A stretch of DNA of 64,000 bases from NCBI RefSeq assembly GCF_958450345.1, contig NC_088780.1, forward strand, positions 116,510,226 to 116,574,225, written 5' to 3'. Numbering within the stretch: position 1 is the first letter of the stretch; each line of letters begins with the position of its first letter. Below are positions 54,448 through 64,000 of the stretch, one piece after another. This DNA comes from Calliphora vicina (lineage: Eukaryota > Arthropoda > Insecta > Diptera > Calliphoridae). Made by a program: the position numbers and the translations under genes. The notes beneath the pieces were generated by a model. The model was not told the DNA's origin. It saw only the letters and a program-made list of their open reading frames with translations, and did not search any database.

Positions 54448-54781
54448 CCCGGCAATTCCCATACCCTCGGCAAAGGGAGAAACAATTTGTTTTAATTATA
54501 AATAGTAAAAATACATTTAGTTTACACTATAAATAAGTTTAAAATAAAAAAAAAATTTGCTAGTTCTGATTTTAAAGCGTGGTCACCTATAGGTGACACT
54601 GGGCAGAAAAAAAATAATTTTCTAAAAGTACTTTCTCACATTGTTAGCCGGAGTAACTAGCAGTATTTATTTAAAAAAAAATTATTGTGATACCTACTTA
54701 CCCTTTTGGAATTTGTATAACAATTTATTTATCATAAGACACACCAGTATGTTAAAATCAAAAACACTGGGAATTGCCGGG
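54448..54781. mobile_element. piggyBac-type MITE in TTAA, 334 bp
   Basis: Ends CCCGGCAATTCCCA and TGGGAATTGCCGGG are exact inverses and abut TTAA on both sides (54444-54447 and 54782-54785). TTAA target plus CCC start is diagnostic of the piggyBac superfamily. A perfect internal palindrome GTCACCTATAGGTGAC is at 54582-54597. There is no transposase; movement would need a helper. Confidence 0.9.
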
Positions 54782-54785
54782 TTAA

Positions 54786-57700
54786 CTGAAATTTTACACC
54801 GATTTTATAGTGAATAAATAGTTACAACATATTTTTGAATTTCCACAAGGCCAAAATCGATATTAGACATATGGTTTCTAGACCAAAATTGCTTAGAATT
54901 CTTCGTAGAATCATCTCCCATTTCATTATTATTTTTTGCATCCATATAAATCGACTCATCCTAATATATGTAATAAAATATGACTGGAGTATCTTTTTAC
55001 CCTAGTTTTCATGTCTGCAACTTTTTGTATTTATAAACATTTGTACATTTTATTTATTCCACCAATTTTCTAAAATTATCATTTTAAAATTATTAACACC
55101 TTCTGATATATCTTCAAAGCTAGGCCTTCTATCAGCGATGTAACAGAAACGAGTAAGCAAGGCCTTGGCTCCCAATAAAACGCTGTGTAAAATTTAAAAG
55201 ATTTTGTAATCATGGTCCGTGTGTCTGCAAAATAAGGCCTTTAGGAAGACTTTTTTACTGCATCTTTTTCCCGCTGGGCTGTTTACATATAATACTAAAT
55301 TAATTAAATTCCTACTTTATAAATTATGATAAAGTTGAAGTGTTTTTTGTATCTGGATATGGAAAAAAATTATAAATAGTAAATGACCAATAGTTTTTAA
55401 GCATTTTTAGTCATATTTAGAAAATTACAATTAAAATCAAGAATTTGTTATAAGATTTAAATCATTCAAGTATGACAAACGATTCGGTGCTACATACCTA
55501 ATTAATTACGACTGCTTAAAAAATATCTTTTATATTAATTTTTAATTGACATTGTTGTTCAGCTGACACAAAGCTAACAAATATCTTTCACTTTAATTTT
55601 GAACAACTTTTTTCGATTACAATCATTTCCTGTTTTCTTTTCAAATATTATTAAATTTCATTTTGCTGTCAAATTAGTTACATATTAAAAATGTCAATTG
55701 TCAAAGTACGTACATATGTATAGACTTAATATTTTTTGTGTCTATTTTTTTGAACGAATAATAAAGTACATTAACCCGTCTGCTGCACACAAAAATAAAC
55801 GTTATTTACTAAAGAAGAATATTGGAGAAAAAACTACTAAAAATAAGGACGATTAGAAACATGTTGTCATTGTGTGCGTATATCTCTTTAACTAGTATAA
55901 TTGAAATTATTAAAAAGAAATATCGATTGAATTTCAAAGACTTGCTTGTTAACAAAAAAAACTACCAAATGAATGAAACATTGTAGCTGTTGTAGAGTGG
56001 GGGAAAACGTAGCTAAAAATTTTAAATTGTTAACTTAATATAAGTAGAAAGTACTATGTCAGAACGAATATACATATGTATTTGCAGTAGTTGGTAGTGG
56101 TAACAAATAGTAGAAATTTAATAATTTATAAATATACTTGTATGTATTTAAGTATTAGAAAATAAACTTACATGTATGTGTAAATGTGTTTCTTCGGTTA
56201 TGTCAAGTTGATAAGTATATACGACTACTGCAAAAATATTAATAAACCGTTTTCTTAACCGTCATTTACACACATACACACACATACAGGGTCGAACAAT
56301 TATCCGAAGAAACTTATAGTTAGTCAATAGAAAATTTGATTTTGAACAAAAAACATTCATGTATGATATACGGTTGGGCATTGAATTGTGAACGACCCAC
56401 AGTGACTCAGAATAGTTTTTCATCGGTCAAAACTCTTTAACTTTAAAATCGATAGCAATATTTTTGAATTTTTTTTGGTTTATGGAGAGATATTTTCTTG
56501 AATTTGTCTCCCGTTTTAATTTCATTAAAAGCGGTTTAGCAGTTGTTGAGAAATTTTAATTTTTAATATTTTTTATAGATTTTTTGTGTCCACACAAGCA
56601 CAAAAGTATATATGGGGTTAAAGAGGACACTTTCGCTTTTCTTCTGGTTAAAAGTTTGTTTAACCCCTTTTGACACTCGAAAGTTCTATTCTACCTGAGA
56701 AAACATTTAATAACAGCAGGTATAAACAATACAGTATCACATCATATCACACTCTGAAAGACTATTATCCTACCAACATAACAAAAAAAAAAAAATGCTG
56801 CCAATTATTGATAATAGTTTGCGAGTACTGATAATTTACTTGTGATCAAATTTGCAAAAATCATGCCATGCCCAAAAAGTTCTTCAAGGAAAAGACATAA
56901 GCATTATTTTAAGCAAAAAATTAAAAAAGGTCCATTTTGAAAAACAATTGTTTTTGCCAAAAAAAAAGTCAAAGATTTTATGTTTTGAGTTACAAAACAT
57001 TTATTTGGATAGATATCCCACTCGCACCCCACTAAGCGACGAAAACGCTTTTAAAGTAAAAGACCTAAAACTGTGCTACAACTTATTCGTAATGACGATT
57101 GTTATAAATCCTTAAAATTTAATCAAAAATAGCATTAGACATTACAGACTTAAAAATCCAATATCTACTGATTTTTTTCTGATTTTTTAAAACGGATCTC
57201 TATGCGTTTTGATGTGTCCTTTCAACAAAAGTTTAAATTTTTCGTAAAATGTAATTAAAACCGTCATTCTGAAAAGGTTACGAGTCATATAATTTTTGAA
57301 TATCACTTTTTAGTGCCATTTTATTTATATAAAAATCACTGCTAGAGGAAATGATTTTTTTGTACTGAGTATTGCGTTTAAATAATAAAAATGGAAACAA
57401 AATCAATGAATTCACAATTCGATGACCAAAAGTTTAACTAAGAAGCTCTTTAAATTGAAATAACTCCTCTATAAAAATGACTCACTCACAAATAATAAAG
57501 AAGTAATAAACTTTTAGTTGCACTTAAATAAACTATTATGACTTTATGTTGCTGTTATACAATTGTTGTTATTACAATTTCTTCAAGTGTATTTGTAAAA
57601 AAACGCATTTGTAGGTATGGATGTATATTACAATATATACAGACATATATATGTGGCTGGTGTGCTGTGTCAAAAAGGTAGTCAGAGTTGGTTGTGTCGT

Positions 57701-58038
57701 ATTACTATAAAAATTGTAAAATGATTACGTGCTCATGTTAAAATATCCTTTAATTTTTTTCTACTTTCCAGTTTTCCCACTCCTTTTGCCCAATCATCAA
57801 GAGTTTTCTACTACTGCACACTTCTTGGAACATTCTCATAAACAAACAGGTACACAAACCCTCTCAAATATTGCAAATATATTTTAAACACACAAGTAAA
57901 TATATTCAATATTGTGCACATGACCACTTCAAAGTTAATTCTCTGATGGTTGGTTATTGTGTTTGGTTTACGAAGTGTAAAAGAAATTGTTGGTATACAA
58001 AAAGAAACACAGTAGTGGTCAGTAATAAAAATATATGT
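54786..58038. other. unassigned AT-rich DNA
   Basis: No gene or complete element is recognised in about 3.2 kb. A CAGGGTCGAACAATTATCC phrase at 56287 looks like a transposon edge but no partner was found. An 87-codon frame at 56852-57115 is Lys-rich and unassigned. Confidence 0.4.
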
Positions 58039-58046
58039 AGGTACAT

Positions 58047-58606
58047 TAGAGTGCTCCAAGATTGTATGGACGAAAAAAATTATGACGCATACGCCTACAA
58101 CTGTTCTATAAATTTTGTCTTCATAGCATAACTTTATATAAAATTTAAAATAGTATGAAAAGAAAAGTTGATTTATTTAAAGACAGTTTTAAAACTCTAT
58201 TTGAATTTTATTCGCAAAATATGGCAACCAATTTTGTCATATATTTGTATTGGCCTAAATTTTTTAGATTTGTATTCCCACATATATCCTCAATAAATTC
58301 TAAAGAGAAGTTTTAAAAATTTTATAATTTCTTCAAACAAATTTAAATAATATTGAAAATGAAATTTTGAAACAGCCGTTAAAATAAAGATACTGGAATA
58401 TCGGTTACCTATATATATCGTTAAACACATATACAAGGTAAATACGGAAATTTTTGTGCAAAGGTAAATAGTTATTTAATGGATTATTATTATTTAATTG
58501 TTACTGTATTGCAACTGTATCTTCAAACTTCAGAGTCGTTCCGACACCAGTTAGCGTTAACCAATCATTATAATAATTTGCAGATATATTTTTTTGGAGC
58601 ACTCTA
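58047..58606. mobile_element. hAT-type MITE with TAGAGTGCTCCAA ends, 560 bp
   Basis: The left end TAGAGTGCTCCAA is mirrored exactly by TTGGAGCACTCTA at the right. Flanking octamers AGGTACAT and ACGTTCAT match at 6 of 8, compatible with an old 8-bp duplication. The interior is AT-rich with no transposase. Confidence 0.7.
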
Positions 58607-59631
58607 ACGTTCATATTCATATATATAAAAATATATGAGGTTGGTCTAGAAAATATTTTAAACAAAACCTAAAAAAATAACATTGGATTTTACAACAACT
58701 ATTATGATAAGTTCAAAGTCTAATTATTAACCATACTATGTTCACCAATATCGAATTAACATTGCGCAGTAATGTATATAATCACCAGCACCATGTTTAT
58801 TATTGGATCAATGATCATAGAGCAATTATTTATAATATTTTGTTAATTATTTCAGCAATTATAATACGGCTGCAACAATTGTGTAAATTATTGTAAAAAA
58901 CCTAGAAATTATGTTAACAAAAGTCGTGTGATTTCGAATAAAACTGAAAATAATTTGTAGCTTGCCTTCATTTACAAATACATTGGCATGAATATAGTTG
59001 CTTCATAAGTAAATGAAAAATCGATCGGTTTGTTTTTGTGCATGCACAAATATGTATAAACAGTGGGTGACAATACAAAAGTAACTTTTTTCTAACTATA
59101 TTCCGTCATTTGACTTTTCAAAAACAAGACTTTTAGAAAATAATTATATATGTGTATTTCTAAGATAAGTTTAAATTAATTATAGTTTCTATTCAAATTT
59201 AGTAAATTTTAGCGTTTCTAACCATAAAATTGTAAAAATATATGTATATTAATGGAATGTATTTATACTCATTCGCATTGGAATGAAATCTTTAAACTTC
59301 TGCAGCAAAGAAGACTAAAACCAAAATACTTAATTTACTAAGATAATTCCTTTTTATACCTACCATACCATTTTTCAAAGATACTCTTTGTTGATAGTAT
59401 GATTTCACCTATCCGCCATACAAATGACAACCTCCCCCCCCCGAATACTGTTTGAGCAGCCATAAATATGTTGGTTATGCGGAAACCCTGATAAAATGTT
59501 GCAGATATTAGTTCTAACAACCTGAAATTATACTGAAAAGTATGGCGAACATTGGGTAACATTTTTCCCTAGTTCCCATAAAATATCCCCCTCAGAAACT
59601 GACTGGGACATTCATAGATATCTTATAATAA
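58607..59631. other. unassigned; poly-C run
   Basis: A run of about ten C (59440-59449) is rare in this AT-rich context. No gene is seen. Confidence 0.4.
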
Positions 59632-60502
59632 TACGGTGCTACGATGGACTTGCTGAGTACATTACAAATTGTGTCAAACAATTTCAGAAACACCCTCAAA
59701 TTCAGAAGTTATTCTGAAAAAACCGTTTTCATTGATGTTCGTCAACTTATCAATCTGTAACTCTGTCAGTTTATGCCGGGTTTGGAAAGAAAACTGATTA
59801 CGCTTTAAAATTACGTGCATTTTTTGATACATTTGTAAGTGATAAGTATTGTTTTTGTTAAGAATATCTAAAAGAAAAGAAAAAATTGATCAACTTTTTT
59901 TATTTTAGTCGCTTTTCATTGCTTATTTTGATATGGAAGCTTATACAAATTTATACTAATATATAAAGAAAATTTAGTTCTTAACAAAACATGGTTTTAA
60001 TTATTCAAATCGGATCACAATTGTAAAAGTTATTCAACTTTTCTTTAACACCTTTTTTAGTATTTTCTCTCCCAGCCAATATGAATAAAAAAAAAACAAA
60101 AAAAATATTTGTACAATTTTTAATTTACAAGGTAAATTTTATCGAGCTTTTTTCGAAAAAGTTTTAATAACTTTAGTAAATATAAAATTGTCTTTAAAAC
60201 ACCGTTCAAAAACAAATAGGGTTTCATAGTAAATAATTAAAATAACTGTTGTTGAATTTGAAAAATTACGAAAAAAATAAAAAAGAAAGCAAAACTATTT
60301 ATAAAAACTTACAAAACTTCTTAGAATATAGATTCCTTGCATACATTTTATGAAATTTTGAAATCGGTCTCAAAATGTGTGAATTAGAGGTACTAAAGTA
60401 GTACGACCTACACCAAAACAATTTTTTCAAATAACTCAAAATTTTGAGGGTGTTTCAAAATCTTTGAAAACTGCTTTTCCTCACCTAGGCCTACAACCTC
60501 CA
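59632..60502 (+). mobile_element. TIR element, longer copy of the 44396 family
   Basis: The left part repeats the 44396 copy (GGTGCTACGATGGA, CTTGCTGAGTACATTACAAA, AGAAACACCCTCAAATTCAG). Near the right end AATTTTGAGGGTGTTTCAAA is the inverse of the left AACACCCTCAAATT word. This suggests long imperfect TIRs. No transposase frame is found. Confidence 0.65.
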
Positions 60503-60523
60503 TAAAAAAAATACCCACATATT

Positions 60524-60575
60524 AAAAGTGGGTATACAAGATTCGGCACAGCCGAATATAACACTCAATAAATAG
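60524..60575 (-). mobile_element. terminal fragment of the ATTCGGCTGTGC repeat family
   Basis: GTATACAAGATTCGGCACAG then CCGAATATAAC is the inverse of the word at 27510-27545. Only this end is present. Confidence 0.6.
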
Positions 60576-60660
60576 TTAGTAAATATAGCTAGATTCAAGA
60601 TTTGCGAAAATCTGAAAACGATTTTAATTCTGAATTGAAGCAAAAACAATCTGTGATAAA

Positions 60661-61315
60661 TATTCAATAAATAAATCAGCAGTTTAAAAAAACTATAGAC
60701 AAATTACGTGAGTAAGGTACTGTAAAAACTCAACATTTAAGACATGATAATTTAAAAGCAAGATTGTTTAGGAAATGCCCAAAAATTATTTAAAATCGGA
60801 AATTAATTGTCGAACTGTTATCCGCAGGGCTAAGGAAGATTTAAAGTTGTCAAGACAGAAATAGAATACTGTTCCCTTTTCGGTTAAATCCAATTACAAT
60901 TTAACAGACAGTAATGGGATAACGCTTTCAAGACGTCCGAAAAGAAAGAGACTGGACGTCCAGTACACAAATAAGACAATCAAGTGGCACCCATATCAAG
61001 TGTCGCCCATATCAGTGTATGGGTTCAATTAATATCATAAAATATACAATGACTGAAATCGAATACGGATCCACTTTAAACGATGGTATGTATCCATACA
61101 CTGAGAAATATATGCTAAACACATCTCTATTGTTGTAACTGAGTGGGTACAATCCAATGAGGTATGTGCTTTGAGGTGGCCTCAGAATCGCCAAATTTTA
61201 ATACCATAGAAAAACTATGGGAAATTTTAGATCGCAAAATACGAGTTATTCCACGGAATGGCAAATATTTCAACGGAGACGATTTATTATTTTATTGTTT
61301 TAACCCACAGTGTCA
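60661..61315 (+). pseudogene. Tc1-type transposase remnant
   Basis: In order along the strand: QFKKTIDKLRE, a stop, GTVKT (first helix-turn-helix end); NCRTVIRRAKEDLKLSRQ (second DNA-binding part); NYNLTDSNGITLSRRPKRKR then LDVQYTNKTIKW (the 'F.lf.sdgr..vrRp.g.r....y...tvK' block after the first catalytic residue); and SPNFNTIEKLWEILDRKIRV, which is the 'SPdlNpIEnlW' motif with the third catalytic E. Several frameshifts and stops separate these. It is inactive and unrelated to the DD37E element at 22075. Confidence 0.85.
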
Positions 61316-61548
61316 GATTTTGCCATTTTAGGGGGACTAAAGTCTGTATTTTCAAAACTGTTAAAGGTAAAACTACGAATTTTTGAACTAGTTATTGTCA
61401 TGAAAATACGTATCGTTTTTGGAAATTGGGCGAAATCGACAAGGGAAAAAATTAAATTTTTTCAGTTTTTGTAAAAATTTTGCCGTTAAGTAATTACTTT
61501 TGAAATTTAATTTAAAGGAATCAAAATGTTATGCAATTGTCGTTTTAA
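61316..61548. other. unassigned
   Basis: Short AT-rich gap ending CGTTTTAA, the presumed Helitron target side. Confidence 0.4.
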
Positions 61549-64000
61549 TCTATATATATAAAAGAGTAACGTTACTGACTGACTGACTGACTGACTGATT
61601 CATCATCGCACAGCCCAAACGGCTGAAGCTAGAATCACGAAATTTTAACTGTGGGTTCCTCCCTCCCCAAAACGATCCGATAAGAAGGGATTTTTGGAAA
61701 TTCGAACGTTTAGGGGGTAAAAAAGGGTAAAAACGGGTAAATTCGGTAACCTTATATCTTCAAAACTAATAAAGATACAAAAAAACTTAAAATAGCATGT
61801 TACTACATTTAAAAAATAAGCTGACAGGTGTTTCGTACTTTTTGGAAATTCGAAACTTTTAGGGGAGAAAACGGGTAAAAACTGTATTTTGGTACTTTTT
61901 TTGCACCCTATGTATCTTTTAAACCAATAAACATAGAAACAAATTTTAAATCGTATTCTTTAATTAACAAAAAATAAAAAATATAAGTTTGGTACTTTTT
62001 GGAAATTCGAACCTTTAAGGGATAAAAATTGTGTTAATTTTTGGTACTTTTTCATAAAATATGTTTTTCTATAATTTGACATAGACATACGAATATTTTA
62101 TTATGAGCTCCCACCACGTTACAGAAATTTATTTGAATGAAATTGTACCACCTCAATGGGGATAAAAAAGGTACCAAAAAGGGGATAAAATCGGGAAAAT
62201 ATATTATATTTGAAATTATTAAGCCAATTTTGATAATTTTTTTTAAAGTTGGTTCCTGGATTCATACAAAAATTAACTAACAGCGTGTTATTTGGAACTC
62301 GAGTACCAAGGTGTATATTGGGCCAAATCCGGGTAAACAGTTTGGTACTTTTTTTAAAACATATTTATTCTTGGGCACATTAACACAGATTTTAATATTT
62401 TGATACATGCCTATAGCATAAACAATTTTGGCAAAATGGAATATTTTTAAATTTCAAACTTGAGGGGTGTTCAAGTAAGAAAAGGGAAATTGGTACTTTT
62501 CTCCTAATGGTACTTTTTTAAAATTTTAAATTATTTCAGTTATCGACATTAAAGTTAGCTGATATTTATTTGAGTGAAGTTAGTGTTAGGAATAGGGGAT
62601 AATATTTAGGTACCAAAACGTGTGAACTGTACTATAGGTACTTTTTTGTTCATCTAATGGTACTTTTTTGAAATTTCTATAATAATGGACTTAGAAGCAT
62701 GAAATTAAACATATATGGTCCTAAGTGAGTGAGAATTCTAGCGGGAGACTTTTTGGTACTTTTTCTTTATTGGAATGGTACTTTTTGTAATTTCTTCACC
62801 AATGAACCTAGAAACATGAAATAAAGCTTATATATAACCGAGTGAGTGGAAAACCACAAGTGTGGGTTTTTTGGTACTTTTTCTATATTCTAATGGTACT
62901 TTTTTGAATTTTCTATAACTATGGACTTAGAAACATGAAATTAAGCATATATGGTCATAAGTGAGTGAGAATTCTAGGGGGAGACTTTTTGGTACTTTTT
63001 CTTTATTCTAATGGTACTTATTGAATTTTCTATAACTATGGACTTAGAAACATGAAATTAAGCATATATGGTCCTAAGTAAGTTATAATTCTAGGGGGAG
63101 ACTTTTTGGTACTTTTTCTTTATTCGATTGGTACTTTTTGTAATTTCTTCACCAATGAACCTAGAAACATGAAATAAAGCTTATATGGAACCGAGTGAGT
63201 GGGAAACCACAAGTGTGGGCTTTTTGGTCCTTTTCCTATATTCTAATGGTACTTTTTTGAATTTTCTATAACAATGGACTTAGAGACATGAAATTAAGCA
63301 TATATGGTCCTAAGTGAGTGAGAATTCTAGGGGGAGACTTTTTGGTACTTTTTCTTTATTCGAATGGTACTTTTTGTAATTTCTTCACCAATGAACCTAA
63401 AAACATGAAATTAAGACCGGAGTGAGTGGGAATCTACAAGTGACTGCTTTTTGGTACTTTTTCTATATTCGAATGGTACTTTTTGAATTTTCTGTAATAA
63501 TGGACATAGAAATATGAAGTTAAGCATATATGGTCCTAAGTGAGTGAGAATTCTAGGGGGAGACTTTTTGGTACTTTTTGTTTATTCTAATAGTACTTTT
63601 TTGAATTTGCTATAACAATGAACTTAGAAACATGAAATTAAGCATATATGGTCCTAAGTGAGAATTCTATGGGGAGACTTTGTGGTACTTTTTCTTTATT
63701 CGATTGGTACTTTTTGTAATTTCTTCACCAATGAACCTAGAAACATGAAATAAAGCTTATATGGAACCGAGTGAGTGGGAAACTACAAGTGGGTACTTAT
63801 TGGTACTTTTTCTATATTCTAATGGTACTTTTTGAATTTTCTATAATATAATGGACCTAAATATGAAACTAAGCATATATGGTCCTAAGTGATTGAAAAT
63901 TCAAGCGGATACCTCATGGTACCTTTTGTTTATTCTAATGGTACTTTTTTTTAATTTTCTATAGCAAAGGACTTAAAAACATGAAATTAAGCATACATGG
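61549..64000 (+). mobile_element. Helitron-like element, 5' end and body (runs off the window)
   Basis: It begins TCTATATATATAAAAGAGTA directly after an A, the usual form of Helitron 5' ends (TC start, insertion in AT). A (GACT)n tract (61576-61599) and CGGCTGAAGCTAGAATCACG follow. From about 61700 the sequence keeps repeating GGTACTTTTT phrases and then passes into a tandem array. No Rep/helicase frame and no CTRR end are inside the window, so the autonomous status and 3' limit are unknown. Confidence 0.6.
62685..64000 (+). repeat. tandem array of ~117-bp monomers in two types, inside the Helitron-like element
   Basis: Monomer starts (ATGGAC or ATGAAC) fall at 62685, 62802, 62921, 63038, 63155, 63274, 63391, 63500, 63618, 63731, 63851 and about 63966, mostly 109-120 apart. 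Type A carries GGTCCTAAGTGAGTGAGAAT and CTAGGGGGAGAC; type B carries ACCGAGTGAGTGGGAAAC and CACAAGTG. The order read is A B A A B A B A A B A A. Both share CATGAAATTAAGC-type and TTTTTGGTACTTTTTC words. The array continues beyond the window. Confidence 0.9.

Noticed and set aside
56852..57115. 87-codon Lys-rich open frame
   Set aside because: Frames of this size are expected by chance in 64 kb of this composition; no recognisable domain or promoter.
1..64000. CRISPR arrays, operons or bacterial promoters
   Set aside because: The tandem repeats seen have no regular unique spacers, there are no clustered same-strand genes, and all recognised proteins are eukaryotic transposon types.

Overview
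This window is a stretch of AT-rich animal DNA with no confidently identified host gene. Several things suggest a higher (brachyceran, probably calyptrate) fly: long T and A runs, TATG/TACA and CAACAA microsatellites, a Penelope-like element, and a dispersed family ending in ATACCCTACACC-type hairpins. This placement is an inference from repeat content; no host protein confirms it. The window reads as a gene desert or the inside of a very large intron, built up from transposon insertions of different ages.

Layout. 0-4 kb holds decayed transposase fragments (pogo/CENP-B-type helix-turn-helix, hAT C-terminus), a Tc1-type MITE and a GC-rich palindrome cluster. 4-7.4 kb is unassigned. 7.4-15.9 kb is dense with non-autonomous DNA elements: a long foldback, a dispersed repeat with hairpin ends, a CACAGTG-ended Transib-like element with a 5-bp duplication, a hAT element with an 8-bp duplication and transposase remnant, and two foldbacks, one with a 9-bp duplication. 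16.5-18.2 kb is a long-TIR element holding two further insertions. Near 20 kb is a possible TATA promoter with heat-shock-type motifs and a short first exon. 21.5-23.4 kb has a dead mariner fragment next to the best gene in the window, a complete Tc1/mariner-like element (TA duplication, 27-bp identical TIRs, open 335-residue DD37E transposase). 25.1-26.2 kb is a second hAT copy.

28.9-31.5 kb is a three-level nest: a Penelope-like element (reverse transcriptase plus GIY-YIG endonuclease, minus strand) is split by a hAT element, which is itself split by a foldback carrying inverted arrays of an 81-bp unit. At 32.2 kb a minus-strand acceptor, 44-codon frame, stop and AATAAA form a candidate last exon. 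33.7-41.4 kb holds inverted repeats, two abutting TIR elements with internal tandem motifs, and a composite element enclosing a dispersed repeat, a LINE fragment and a minisatellite. 44.4-47.8 kb and 51.6-54.8 kb carry more TIR elements, including a piggyBac-type MITE in TTAA, plus a second LINE fragment. 58-60.5 kb has two more MITEs, then a Tc1 remnant. From 61.55 kb to the end is a Helitron-like 5' terminus leading into an alternating ~117-bp tandem array that runs off the window.

By my hand count roughly 40% of the window is assignable to repeats. Only the DD37E transposase looks able to make an intact protein. The two host-gene signals (20.0-20.2 kb plus strand, 32.2-32.3 kb minus strand) are hypotheses. 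All boundaries were read by eye and no database search was possible.
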